A DNA stretch of 64,000 nucleotides from Candidatus Obscuribacterales bacterium. GTDB taxonomy: Bacteria > Cyanobacteriota > Vampirovibrionia > Obscuribacterales > Obscuribacteraceae. Location of the stretch: NCBI GenBank assembly GCA_021732025.1, contig JAKFVU010000012.1:1-64000 (forward strand), in the 5' to 3' direction. The translations under genes were made by a program, and so were the position numbers. The notes under the pieces are model-generated. The model made no database searches, was not told the origin of the DNA, and worked only from the letters and a program-made list of their open reading frames with translations. This document shows positions 9,296-17,569 of this stretch, piece by piece (position 1 is the first letter of the stretch; each line of letters begins with the position of its first letter).

Positions 9296-10048
9296 ATGCA
9301 AAACAAACTCTCTAACAGGCTCTCAGCAAAGCATTCCTGCAAGCTCAGCCTGTTTTTCATTGCCCTTGTCCCTGCGCTGATCTCAGCGCCGATGGCCCTG
9401 GCTCACTCTAATGTAGAAATCGAGGCGATGCACGGCAAAGCCGACCATAACCTACCACCAATCAAAGAAGCTCTGAAGTTCAGCTATTCCAAAGAATCGC
9501 AAAAAGAATTTGACCAGGCCGTTGCTCGAGGCAAAGCTGCTATAGACAAGGCTCTGGCTGAGGCCGCAGAAAAGAAAGAGAGCAAGGCTAAAGCACTCTG
9601 TGTTGTGTCAGACATCGACGAGACCATCCTCGACAATCGCCCCTTTATAGAGCGCGAAGTTGCCAAAAACGTCAAAGAAGTCGACTGGCAAGGCTTTGCC
9701 GCCTGGGTCGACGAAGCTGCTGGCAAGCCACTTACACCTTCAGTTGAACTTTTGGCCTATGCCCGCAAAAAAGGCTTAGCGGTCTTTTTGATCTCCGGCC
9801 GGGTAGAAAACCTGCGGCGAGCAACCATCACCAACCTGGTCAAATATGGTATCGCCTACGATGGCCTCTACCTGCGAGGCAATGACGACAAAAGCTCTGC
9901 CATCCCAATGAAATCGGCCTACAGAAAGCAAATCGAAGCGATGGGTTACAAGATCGTCGTCAACATTGGCGACCAGTTCTCAGACCTTGCCGGAGGCTAT
10001 TCGGTTGATTGCGAAAAGCTGCCCAACAAAATGTATTACATTCAATAA
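9296..10048 (+). CDS. Secreted HAD-superfamily acid phosphatase (class B/C-like)
   Basis: The chosen start is ATG 9296. It gives a typical signal peptide (MQNKLSNRLSAKHSCKLSLF, then a hydrophobic core ending SAPMALAHS). The frame is open further upstream, but that extension overlaps the previous gene in another frame and lacks protein character. HAD motif I is VVSDIDETILDN, with the two catalytic aspartates spaced DxD. Motif II is FLISGR, and the late acidic motif is NIGDQFSDLAGG. This pattern belongs to the HAD class B/C acid phosphatases (plant VSP-like, lipoprotein e(P4)-like), which release phosphate from organic esters outside the cytoplasm. Phosphate scavenging is the likely role. It converges with the TolC-like gene 10 bases away. 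Confidence 0.85.
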   Translation: MQNKLSNRLSAKHSCKLSLFFIALVPALISAPMALAHSNVEIEAMHGKADHNLPPIKEALKFSYSKESQKEFDQAVARGKAAIDKALAEAAEKKESKAKALCVVSDIDETILDNRPFIEREVAKNVKEVDWQGFAAWVDEAAGKPLTPSVELLAYARKKGLAVFLISGRVENLRRATITNLVKYGIAYDGLYLRGNDDKSSAIPMKSAYRKQIEAMGYKIVVNIGDQFSDLAGGYSVDCEKLPNKMYYIQ

Positions 10049-10057
10049 GAAAGCCTA

Positions 10058-12163
10058 TTATCGAGCTAAGCGGCCCGAGGTAATGGTGTCATAGCTAATC
10101 ACACCAATATCGCGCAGCAACTGGGCTTGCTGAATATTGAAGGCAACAATGGCTTGGGCTTTACGCACTAGCGCTTGAGTAAAGTCACGCTGGGCGTTGA
10201 TTACGTCAATGTTGGTACCAACACCGTTAGCCAATCGCACCCGCGATAAACGCAGTTCTTCAGCCGATGACAATACTTCTTTGGTTGCAACTTCAATTTG
10301 CTTCTCAGCCGTTAAGCTGGTTAGGTAGCTGGTTCTCACTTGCTGCAGAACAGCAATCACCTGCTGGTTCACGCGCAAAGTCGCTTGCCTAGCAACAGCG
10401 CGAGCCGCCTGAATATTGGCGAGGTCTTGAGTGCCCATACCAAGGAAGTTCCAGTCAACACGCATACCAATTTGATATGACTTGCGCAGGCTACGGTCAG
10501 TGATCTGGCTTGGGTTGTAGACGGCAGCAACGGGATAAACAGTCTGCGGCGCACTGACTACAGCATTGCCACCCGCAGTGCTTGTAATTGTCTGAGCAGT
10601 AAAGCCCGCCCCTTGAATTGGCACAACTGAAATCGAGGGAGTACTGTTGCCATATTGATTGGTCAAGGTTTGACCGTTGCCGTTGTAGCCACCAAAGAAT
10701 TGAAACTGTGGATAGAGCGGAGCAGCCTGCACTTGGATGTTGCGCTTAGCGGCCATGCGCAGCTGTTCAAACTGTCTTAGCTCTGGGCGGTTGAGAATGG
10801 CTAAATTGATCAACTGATTGACGTCGATTGAGGGGTCGACTAGACGCACTTTGCGCACTTCCGACTCAACTGATAGCAAGTTAACTGCACTATTCAAGTT
10901 AAGGGCCGTGGCCAAATCGATAGCTGTGCGGCGCAAGTCTACTTCTTGAGTAAGCAGAGCTTGTTCGTCGCGAGCAAGTTGGGTTTCTGATTGCAATACC
11001 TGAAAGCGTGTTCCGGTTCCGGCCCGCTCTAGCTGCTGGTTAAGCAAGACTTGGGCTTTTGATACGTCAACAGCTCTGGTTTGAATTTGCAGCAGTGCTT
11101 GGTTCTGCACGAGGTTGTAATAGAGCCTAGTGACATTGAGCAAAGTGTCATTAATAGAAGCTCTCAAGCCCTGTTTAGCAGCTCGATAGTTATGCATGTT
11201 GGCCAACGAGCCAAACATGACACTGCCACCACGGAAACCAAAATATCTAAAACCGGCTGTGGCAGTAACGAATGGGTTGCCGAAGGTAACGGGGATGGTA
11301 CCACCGATCAAGTTGGTACCTGCTTGGTACTGCGAGTTATAGCTCATGAGCGCATCAGGTAAGAACTTACCTAATGAATTACCCAAAATCCATTTATTCT
11401 GTGTCACCACTTCGCGCTGAATGCGAATGTCGAGAGTATTATCGAGTGAATATTGCACCACTTCGCGCAGTGAAATAGGTTGAGTGTAACTGGCTTCCAG
11501 TCTGATTGGCGGGAGTTTTGAGCCAAGCGACATGAGCTGATCGCCCATAGGCAAACGCAGTTCGATTGCCTCACCCTGAAGGAAGCGTTTGCGAAACTCA
11601 TCGGCTTGAGTGTTAACTACATCGTAGTCACCTTGACGTTCTTTGGCAGTAAGCCCGGATGCATCAAGGGGCAGGGACAGTGCTCCACTCGGTAGACCAG
11701 TTGAACTGTTAGTCGGATTGGCTGCCGGATTAGTTGGAACATTAGCAGGACCTGTGAGGTTACCGTTATCGACAACTGAATCTTGCGGCTGGCCGCCATC
11801 TAAAGTAGGTAGCGGTGGCCGCAACAGAGGGGCGCTGCTGTTATTAAGACCAGAGCCAGAGCTAGAGCCAGAACTAGCACTAGGAGCAGTGACTGGCCGA
11901 ACAAGCGGGGCGGAGCCGCTAGGAGTAACGGAAGGACCAGCTGCTGAGTTTGAATTAGGCAGGTTGCTGCCAGCGCTAGTGCGATTGCCAGCCGCTGTAG
12001 CGCTCGAGCCGGTAGAAGAATGGCCAGGAGTGTAAGCATCCTGAGCCAAGGCTGGCAGAGACAATAAACATATAGTAGAGGCCAAGCTCAGACCCTGCAC
12101 CAATGCAGCAGCAGCTCCTGGTAAACAATGCTTTTTCATAGTAACTATCGGGGACACCTTCAT
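10058..12163 (-). CDS. TolC-family outer membrane efflux protein
   Basis: The product has a signal peptide (MKKHCLPGAAAALVQGLSLA then a hydrophobic segment ending PALAQ), then about 140 residues rich in Ser, Pro, Asn and Gly with little order, and then the TolC/OEP fold. Typical OEP features include ISLREVVQYSLDNTLDIRIQ near the start of the domain and long amphipathic helices such as LLNQQLERAGTGTRFQVLQS and LRLSRVRLANGVGTNIDVIN. It would form the outer-membrane channel of a type I secretion or efflux system. No inner-membrane pump or adaptor is adjacent. The start is uncertain: ATG 12163 or ATG 12139 both leave an intact signal peptide. The isochorismatase-like gene lies just upstream on the same strand. 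Confidence 0.88.
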   Translation of the reverse strand: MKVSPIVTMKKHCLPGAAAALVQGLSLASTICLLSLPALAQDAYTPGHSSTGSSATAAGNRTSAGSNLPNSNSAAGPSVTPSGSAPLVRPVTAPSASSGSSSGSGLNNSSAPLLRPPLPTLDGGQPQDSVVDNGNLTGPANVPTNPAANPTNSSTGLPSGALSLPLDASGLTAKERQGDYDVVNTQADEFRKRFLQGEAIELRLPMGDQLMSLGSKLPPIRLEASYTQPISLREVVQYSLDNTLDIRIQREVVTQNKWILGNSLGKFLPDALMSYNSQYQAGTNLIGGTIPVTFGNPFVTATAGFRYFGFRGGSVMFGSLANMHNYRAAKQGLRASINDTLLNVTRLYYNLVQNQALLQIQTRAVDVSKAQVLLNQQLERAGTGTRFQVLQSETQLARDEQALLTQEVDLRRTAIDLATALNLNSAVNLLSVESEVRKVRLVDPSIDVNQLINLAILNRPELRQFEQLRMAAKRNIQVQAAPLYPQFQFFGGYNGNGQTLTNQYGNSTPSISVVPIQGAGFTAQTITSTAGGNAVVSAPQTVYPVAAVYNPSQITDRSLRKSYQIGMRVDWNFLGMGTQDLANIQAARAVARQATLRVNQQVIAVLQQVRTSYLTSLTAEKQIEVATKEVLSSAEELRLSRVRLANGVGTNIDVINAQRDFTQALVRKAQAIVAFNIQQAQLLRDIGVISYDTITSGRLAR

Positions 12164-12214
12164 ACCTTCGCTCTGAACCTTTGAATTATATCCAACTAAT
12201 CGACCAGTCAATTA

Positions 12215-12781
12215 TTATTTGACCAATTTTTGCACAGCTTTAAATCTTTCGGTCCCAGATTCCACTAGCATTTCAAATAAACAGCACTCAACCGATGTCG
12301 GTAAAGCTCCAGCAGCATACATTTTGGCCAATCCAACCAATTTGTTTTCGGGTGAGCGGCTGCTCAGTGCGTCTGTAACTAAATGCACTTGGTACCCCAG
12401 ACGCAAGAGGTCGTGAACGGTCTGATTGACGCAAACATGAGTTTCAATGCCACAGACAATTACCTGTGAGCGACCGAGTTTGGCCAGGTGGCTAACAACT
12501 TCAGGAGAACCCGCGGCACTAAAACAACTTTTTTCAAAATTGGCGACATCTGGTTGTAGTTTTTCTTTAATGGCAGCGACAGTTTCGCCCAATCCTTTGC
12601 GGTATTGTTCGGTAACCACCACCGGAACGGCAAGAAGAGCGGCCGCCTCTACCAAAACGGCTATATTGGCAACCATTTTCTCAAAGTCAATGATATGACT
12701 GGAAAAACGCTCCTGGACATCGATAACCAGAAGTACGGATTGTTCAGCATCAAGTATGTTCTTATGCCTTTCCACTGCCAT
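12215..12781 (-). CDS. Isochorismatase-family cysteine hydrolase
   Basis: The 188-residue protein has the family's catalytic triad: Asp in LLVIDVQERF (about residue 21), Lys in FEKSCFSA and Cys in the GIETHVCVNQT block, together with the cis-peptide-type VCGIETHVC segment. The family includes isochorismatases, nicotinamidases and related amide hydrolases. The short form here, with LPTSVECCLFEM near the end, fits the general hydrolase group (YcaC/ISOC1-like), and the substrate cannot be named. The start ATG 12781 has a GAAGG ribosome-binding site. It precedes the TolC-like gene on the same strand with a short gap, so they may share a transcript without being functionally linked. Confidence 0.88.
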   Translation of the reverse strand: MAVERHKNILDAEQSVLLVIDVQERFSSHIIDFEKMVANIAVLVEAAALLAVPVVVTEQYRKGLGETVAAIKEKLQPDVANFEKSCFSAAGSPEVVSHLAKLGRSQVIVCGIETHVCVNQTVHDLLRLGYQVHLVTDALSSRSPENKLVGLAKMYAAGALPTSVECCLFEMLVESGTERFKAVQKLVK

Positions 12782-12906
12782 TCTTTACCTTCTATCTATC
12801 AGTCATGAGACTAACAGGCCACTCGGTCCAGATAGTTAGGAAAAACTCAGCTTGGGCTGAGCATTGCCTGCACATAAACCGAATTTGAGATAATTCTAGC
12901 ACTTGA

Positions 12907-12924
12907 ATGAATGAATTCATTCAT
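12907..12924. promoter_or_regulatory. 18-bp perfect palindrome upstream of the isochorismatase-like gene
   Basis: ATGAATGAATTCATTCAT is a perfect inverted repeat 126 bases upstream of the reverse-strand gene starting at 12781 and 83 bases before the tRNA. Its form suits a dimeric repressor site of the TetR or MarR type. No such regulator lies nearby, so this is inference from symmetry only. Confidence 0.35.
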
Positions 12925-13006
12925 CTTAATCCTGGTGTTAACGAGCTGTCATCGTTCGCTTTTCCCGGGCCTAAAATATGTGGTATAAGTTGCTCTTCAG
13001 CAGTTC

Positions 13007-13082
13007 GGGGCGTTAGCGCAGTTGGTAGCGCGCTTCAATGGCATTGAAGAGGTCACCGGTTCGAATCCGGTACGCTCCACCA
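13007..13082 (+). tRNA. tRNA-Ala (anticodon GGC), CCA encoded
   Basis: The complete cloverleaf can be drawn. The acceptor stem is GGGGCGT/ACGCTCC (one G-T pair), the D arm is GCGC..GCGC, and the anticodon stem is CTTCA/TGAAG with loop ATGGCAT, giving GGC, which reads GCC alanine codons. The T arm is ACCGG-TTCGAAT-CCGGT, with the discriminator A and the CCA end encoded. An intrinsic terminator follows 9 bases later, so it is a single-tRNA unit. Confidence 0.97.
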
Positions 13083-13091
13083 CTTAATAAT

Positions 13092-13121
13092 GGGCCTTCA
13101 GGTATTCCTGGAGGCCCTTTT
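13092..13121 (+). terminator. Intrinsic terminator of tRNA-Ala
   Basis: GGGCCTTCAGG/CCTGGAGGCCC forms an 11-bp stem (one G-T pair) with a TATT loop and is followed by TTTTATTT. Confidence 0.9.
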
Positions 13122-13205
13122 ATTTGCCTAGCGGCAAAGCATTCACGGCTAAAAATAGCTAAAATGCTACTTACTTACCTACCTATTTACTTAGACTAGC
13201 GACCC

Positions 13206-14054
13206 TTGCCAATCAAACCGAAAAAAGAAGTCAACCTCGCTGCCGTGGCAGTCTCCATAGCCCTTGTGCTCGTTGGGCTAATCTTGTCGTTCGTACAAGA
13301 CTTGGTCAGGGCACCAATTTATATACAGGCTAGCCTGACCCAAACGAAAAAACCCGAACGACCTGACTTCACTCAATACAACCAATTGCTAAAAACTTTT
13401 TCTAAAGACGGCCGAGTCGACTATGCCAAGCTCAAAGCTAGCCCGTTGCTACAGGCTGCTATGGACGAAATGGCCAGCACTAGCCCAGAGAAATTTAGCA
13501 AATTAGATGACACAGTCTGCTACTGGATCAATGCCCACAATCTGGTTGCCATAAAGATTGTTTGCGATGAATATCCAGTCAATGCACCACTCAAGCTCAA
13601 GCGTGAATTCATTGTTCGTCACTTTGTCGTGGGCGGCAAAGCCCTAACGGTAGAAAAAATCTGGAACGACTACATACATCCAAAACTAGTAGACAAAAGA
13701 AAAGATAAAGTGGTGCAGGCTGATACCATATTTCTATTATGCCGCGCCTTTATGGGCTATCCAGAAATAACAGATCACGCAATTACAGCTGAGACCCTGC
13801 GGGCCGATATCACCACCAATGTAGACAAGTTTGTGCACAATCCCGCCAATTTTGACTACAAACCGGCAGATCACTATTTTGCAATCTCGAAGTTTTTCCA
13901 ATTTTATAGAGACGTTTTTGGTCAAGGCTTCGAAGACCCTTGGGCCTTCGCCATGTATTACTATGACAAAGCCGATAGAGTGCCCTTTGAACCAAGGTTA
14001 GCGAAAACGTTTATGCCGAACTTTAACTGGAGTGTGAATGACATCAGCCACTAA
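13206..14054 (+). CDS. DUF547-domain membrane-anchored protein
   Basis: The 282-residue protein begins at TTG 13206; a TAG stop lies just upstream in frame and no ATG exists until well inside the domain. A single N-terminal hydrophobic helix (about residues 10-30, VAVSIALVLVGLILSF) anchors a soluble domain. That domain matches DUF547: YNQLLKTFSKDGRVDYAKLK, then CYWINAHNLVAIKIV and a late YDKADRV-like block. DUF547 proteins are widespread and extracytoplasmic, and their biochemical role is not established. The gene overlaps the following amidase gene by 17 bases, and coaX follows in the same direction, so the three probably form an operon behind tRNA-Ala. Confidence 0.8.
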   Translation: MPIKPKKEVNLAAVAVSIALVLVGLILSFVQDLVRAPIYIQASLTQTKKPERPDFTQYNQLLKTFSKDGRVDYAKLKASPLLQAAMDEMASTSPEKFSKLDDTVCYWINAHNLVAIKIVCDEYPVNAPLKLKREFIVRHFVVGGKALTVEKIWNDYIHPKLVDKRKDKVVQADTIFLLCRAFMGYPEITDHAITAETLRADITTNVDKFVHNPANFDYKPADHYFAISKFFQFYRDVFGQGFEDPWAFAMYYYDKADRVPFEPRLAKTFMPNFNWSVNDISH

Positions 14055-15990
14055 AGCCACAGTAACCTTCATGGCTACTTTGGCTACACTCTCAGTTAGC
14101 TCCTGTGCCAATGCTCAAGTTTCTGACAATACAAACGAATCTTTTTCTAGCACTACTATTAGTACCAAGCCAGTAGTAAAGAAATACCAGCGGCCAGTGC
14201 TTGAAGCTAGTAAGCCGCTCTTGCTCGTTTATCCAAACACAAGCGGAACAGCGACCATAGCGGCCTCAAGCTCGTTCTTAATCGGCTCCACATATCCTAA
14301 TTATGCCCTCACTGTAAACGAGCAAAAAGTTGTCACCAACAAACAAGGTTTCTTCGCTCATGTCATTCCGCTAGATAAGGGCATAAACAAATTTACGATT
14401 AAAGTATTTGCTGCAGACGGCAGCCAAGCTTATACCCAAGTTGTCGAAATCTTGAGAGAAAAAGCGCGCGCAAGCCTGTCGCCGTCTGGCTTTGAAGTTG
14501 CCAAGAATAGCTTTGAACCAAAAGAAGATCGTGGTCTCAATGTTGGAGAACTTATTGAATTTTCGGTGCGCGCTACTCCCGGTAGCCAAGTACAAGTATT
14601 GCTAGGCAAGAAACAAATTGCTCTTGCCTCTATCGCTAGTCTAAAAACAAGAAAAGCTGGCACGCCGATAAATAGAGGCATTGAAGCAGCCTACGGCCAA
14701 GTCTTTCAGCGCCATCCTGCTGCTTCACCAGATCTATATGTAGGTCTTTACCGCATTGAATCCGGCGACCAGCTTTACTTAGAGCATCCCCGCTTTGTCC
14801 TACAAAAAGCAGGTAAAAGCCTAACAGTAGCTAGCCCAGCTACCATTACGGTTTTGCGTCAGCCCCAAATAGCTCATACCATTCACAAAGATACAATCAC
14901 AAGAGTAGCTCCAGATCTAGCGCGTTTAACGCCACTGCCTGAAGGAGTGCGCCTAATTGTAGATGGCTACCAGGGCGAAAATATTCGCTGTCGCTATGCA
15001 GCCAACAAGCATGTCTGGATCAAAAAAGAAGATCTGAGCTTAGGCGATAACAGCGGCCCAGCACCAGATTCAGTGGCGCGCACTATTCAGGTAAAAGAAG
15101 ATCGCTATGGCGAAACTGTAGTGATACCACTGAACCAACGCTTGCCATTTCTCATTGAGCAAAACCTCAAAACCAATCATCTCAACGTCAAAATATATGG
15201 AGTTATTGCCGATACCGACTGGGTTTATCAAGCACCAGAGAGCGGCAATTCTAGACTAATCGAAAACGTCAGCTGGAAACAACCAGAAGATGGTGTCTAC
15301 CAAGTAGATGTCGATTTGACCGGGCAGCGCCAGTGGGGTTACTTCGCTGATTTCGATGATAACAACCTCAACTTACATATAAAGTATCCGCCGCCAATAA
15401 AGCCGATTTTGGCCGAGTCGACAACAGCACAGCCGCGCCTTCAAGGTCTTAGCGTCTGTGTTGACCCCGGCCATGGTGGCAAAGAAACGGGGGCAATTGG
15501 CCCATCAGCAATACGTGAAGCCGAAATGAATCTAGCCATTGCTCTCAAATTTAGAGATTTGCTAGTGGCAGAGGGAGCGACTGTCTTCATGACACGAGAA
15601 GACGACGTCGATGTATCGCTCAATGACCGCGTCGATTTTGCCAAAGCAAAAAATGTTGACCTGCTTATTTCAATTCATAATAATGCCCTACCTGATGGAA
15701 GAGATCCTAACAAAGAACATGGCACATCAAGCTACTGGTATCATCCTCAGTCTCAAGAGCTAGCCGCCTGTTTAAAAAATGCTGAGGCAAGCACACTAGG
15801 ATTTCCCGATATCGGCGCGCGTTACCAGAACCTAGCCCTTTGTCGCCCAACAAACATGCCGGCAGTTTTAGTTGAAGTTGGTTTTGTCTGCAATCCTGAC
15901 GAATATGCCAAACTAATAAGCCCAGCTAGCCAGCAAGCTGCCGCCCAAGGCATGCTCAAAGGTCTGCTTAATTACTTTGCAAAAAAATAG
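14038..15990 (+). CDS. N-acetylmuramoyl-L-alanine amidase (Amidase_3)
   Basis: This is a 650-residue secreted cell-wall hydrolase. The N-terminus is a signal peptide, possibly of lipoprotein type (LATLSVSSCANAQ, cysteine near residue 23). A long region of about 450 residues with Ig-like and SH3-like character follows (for example PNYALTVNEQKVVTNKQGFF). The last 180 residues are Amidase_3, with zinc ligands His in VCVDPGHGG, Glu in REAEMNLA and His in LISIHNNA, and the catalytic Glu in VLVEVGFVCNPDE. It cleaves the bond between N-acetylmuramic acid and the peptide stem, as AmiA/B/C do in cell separation. It overlaps the DUF547 gene by 17 bases and lies 8 bases before coaX. Confidence 0.93.
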   Translation: MTSATKATVTFMATLATLSVSSCANAQVSDNTNESFSSTTISTKPVVKKYQRPVLEASKPLLLVYPNTSGTATIAASSSFLIGSTYPNYALTVNEQKVVTNKQGFFAHVIPLDKGINKFTIKVFAADGSQAYTQVVEILREKARASLSPSGFEVAKNSFEPKEDRGLNVGELIEFSVRATPGSQVQVLLGKKQIALASIASLKTRKAGTPINRGIEAAYGQVFQRHPAASPDLYVGLYRIESGDQLYLEHPRFVLQKAGKSLTVASPATITVLRQPQIAHTIHKDTITRVAPDLARLTPLPEGVRLIVDGYQGENIRCRYAANKHVWIKKEDLSLGDNSGPAPDSVARTIQVKEDRYGETVVIPLNQRLPFLIEQNLKTNHLNVKIYGVIADTDWVYQAPESGNSRLIENVSWKQPEDGVYQVDVDLTGQRQWGYFADFDDNNLNLHIKYPPPIKPILAESTTAQPRLQGLSVCVDPGHGGKETGAIGPSAIREAEMNLAIALKFRDLLVAEGATVFMTREDDVDVSLNDRVDFAKAKNVDLLISIHNNALPDGRDPNKEHGTSSYWYHPQSQELAACLKNAEASTLGFPDIGARYQNLALCRPTNMPAVLVEVGFVCNPDEYAKLISPASQQAAAQGMLKGLLNYFAKK

Positions 15991-15998
15991 AGTTAATC

Positions 15999-16784
15999 AT
16001 GGCAGAAGCTGAAAGAGCATTAGCAATAGATATTGGCAATTCTAGAATTTGCTGCGGCCTATTTATCGGCGGCGAATTGAAAGAGACCTGGAATTACAGC
16101 ACAGCCGACCCAGCTACAGCCTCGTCGCACTTGAATAGCTTGCACAACAAATATGGTCGTGGGCTAATCGCAGTATCGTCAGTGGTGCCTGGCGTTTTGC
16201 CCGGAATAATTGAACTGTGGCCCAACGCCAAAGACAAAATATTTGAAGTTTCAGCTCGCAGTCAAACCCTTATTTCAGGCCTCTATGACACCATGGGCTC
16301 AGACCGTGTAGCTAACGCAGCAGCGGCATACAAGCTTTATACAAAAAATTCTGAAGCTGCAGTTGTCATTGATTTTGGCACCGCCACCACCTTGACCGCT
16401 GTCAACAACAAAGGCAATTTTCTTGGTGGCATGATCACTCTTGGATTGACCAAAACCTTTCAGGCTCTGCACTACTCAACAGCGCAGCTACCCGAGCTTT
16501 CGGTGCAAGAGTTAGATAATCTCTCTCTCTCATCGCCCCTTGCCTTCGATACGCAAACCGCGATTGAAAGAGGTTGTGTTATCGGACACATAGGTATGGT
16601 TAGATACTGGCTAGAGCGAGCTCTCAAAGGCCTACCTAGTAATACCACAGTGGTAGCAACAGGAGGGCTGGCACGACTAATCGCACCAGCCATCAAACTG
16701 TTTGATCATGTGGACATCAATCTGACTCTCAAAGGAATCAAGATTATTGGCGAGGCGGCAATGGACCAAGTGGATCGAGTTTGA
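15999..16784 (+). CDS. coaX: Type III pantothenate kinase
   Basis: The 261-residue protein catalyses the first step of coenzyme A synthesis (pantothenate to 4'-phosphopantothenate). It has the ASKHA-fold phosphate loops ALAIDIGNSR at the N-terminus and VVIDFGTATTLTAV in the middle, the GSDRVANAAAAY block that marks CoaX, and a late VVATGGLARLI adenosine loop. The length is normal for CoaX. The start ATG 15999 lies 8 bases after the amidase stop. The 3' end overlaps a small reverse-strand gene by 41 bases. Confidence 0.94.
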   Translation: MAEAERALAIDIGNSRICCGLFIGGELKETWNYSTADPATASSHLNSLHNKYGRGLIAVSSVVPGVLPGIIELWPNAKDKIFEVSARSQTLISGLYDTMGSDRVANAAAAYKLYTKNSEAAVVIDFGTATTLTAVNNKGNFLGGMITLGLTKTFQALHYSTAQLPELSVQELDNLSLSSPLAFDTQTAIERGCVIGHIGMVRYWLERALKGLPSNTTVVATGGLARLIAPAIKLFDHVDINLTLKGIKIIGEAAMDQVDRV

Positions 16785-16926
16785 GACTACGCTCTAATTG
16801 ATCGCGATAAGCCATGTTGGTGAGAGCATCTACTGAATACAGTTCATCATGCCAGTAACTTGCTTCTTGCTCTTTCAATTCTTCCAAACGCTGGAGCAAA
16901 TTAGCTGGTATTAGCTCGTCTTGCAT
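16744..16926 (-). CDS. Small 60-residue hypothetical protein
   Basis: The frame starts at ATG 16926 and encodes a highly charged, probably helical protein (LLQRLEELKEQEASYWHDEL in the middle, proline-rich LGPLPPRQ at the end). Its 3' end overlaps the 3' end of coaX by 41 bases, in convergent orientation. The amino-acid composition looks like a real soluble protein rather than a shadow frame. No family is recognised. Without homologues this remains tentative. Confidence 0.45.
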   Translation of the reverse strand: MQDELIPANLLQRLEELKEQEASYWHDELYSVDALTNMAYRDQLERSLKLDPLGPLPPRQ

Positions 16927-17214
16927 TAAGTCCTCAGTTCTAGTTTGTAATTGATTTCACTTCTTCAGTTTAGTTGGCTTTGCTCAAACCGCAATTCTTG
17001 ACTTCTGTGCATATACAATAGAAACCGGCGCCAAATCAGCTTCTTGAAAGTGCCACATAAAATCGAAATCTTAGTGTTTTCGAATATATACCTGTGCCCT
17101 ACCTCAAGGTACGTTAGTGAGATCCCCTTCGATACACAGGTTTTTTATCGGACCTTTGCTAAGATGGAACTAAGACTTCTCCGCTAGAGTCTAATAAACA
17201 GCTACGAGTTAAAG

Positions 17215-17523
17215 ATGATGAATTTAAAACTTCGACTTGAAAGACTGTGCGATACCCGCTCTTGGGTGCGACTTCACTTTATGGATGGCACCAGCCTGAT
17301 TGGCCGGGTGCTGCGTATTGGCCAAGATTACGTCGAAATCGAGTCGTTTGGCGAAGCCGACAGACACGGCATTCCCGAATATTCAAAGCATTTGATTCCC
17401 CTTGGCCTAATCAAATTTCTCACGATAGAATCGGCACGCTTTGCTGAAGCTGAAAGACGCAGGCTAGATTATCTGTCACAGCTTGAAACTAACCCTGACG
17501 CTATTTCAGAGCTAGAGCGTTAA
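17215..17523 (+). CDS. Hypothetical 102-residue protein, SH3/LSm-like
   Basis: The product begins MMNLKLRLERLCDTRSWVRL and then has the pattern of a small beta-barrel: VRLHFMDGTSLIGRVLRIGQ followed by DYVEIESFG. That pattern resembles LSm or SH3-type folds, where a turn with DGT and a GRV strand are common. The C-terminal third is charged and helical. It is soluble, with no signal peptide or membrane helix. It stands alone between coaX and glmU and converges with glmU 46 bases away. The function is unknown. Confidence 0.75.
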   Translation: MMNLKLRLERLCDTRSWVRLHFMDGTSLIGRVLRIGQDYVEIESFGEADRHGIPEYSKHLIPLGLIKFLTIESARFAEAERRRLDYLSQLETNPDAISELER

Positions 17524-17569
17524 CTAGTAAATAGAACCGCTATCTGCAAGAGTGTGCTTTAGCTTGTGA

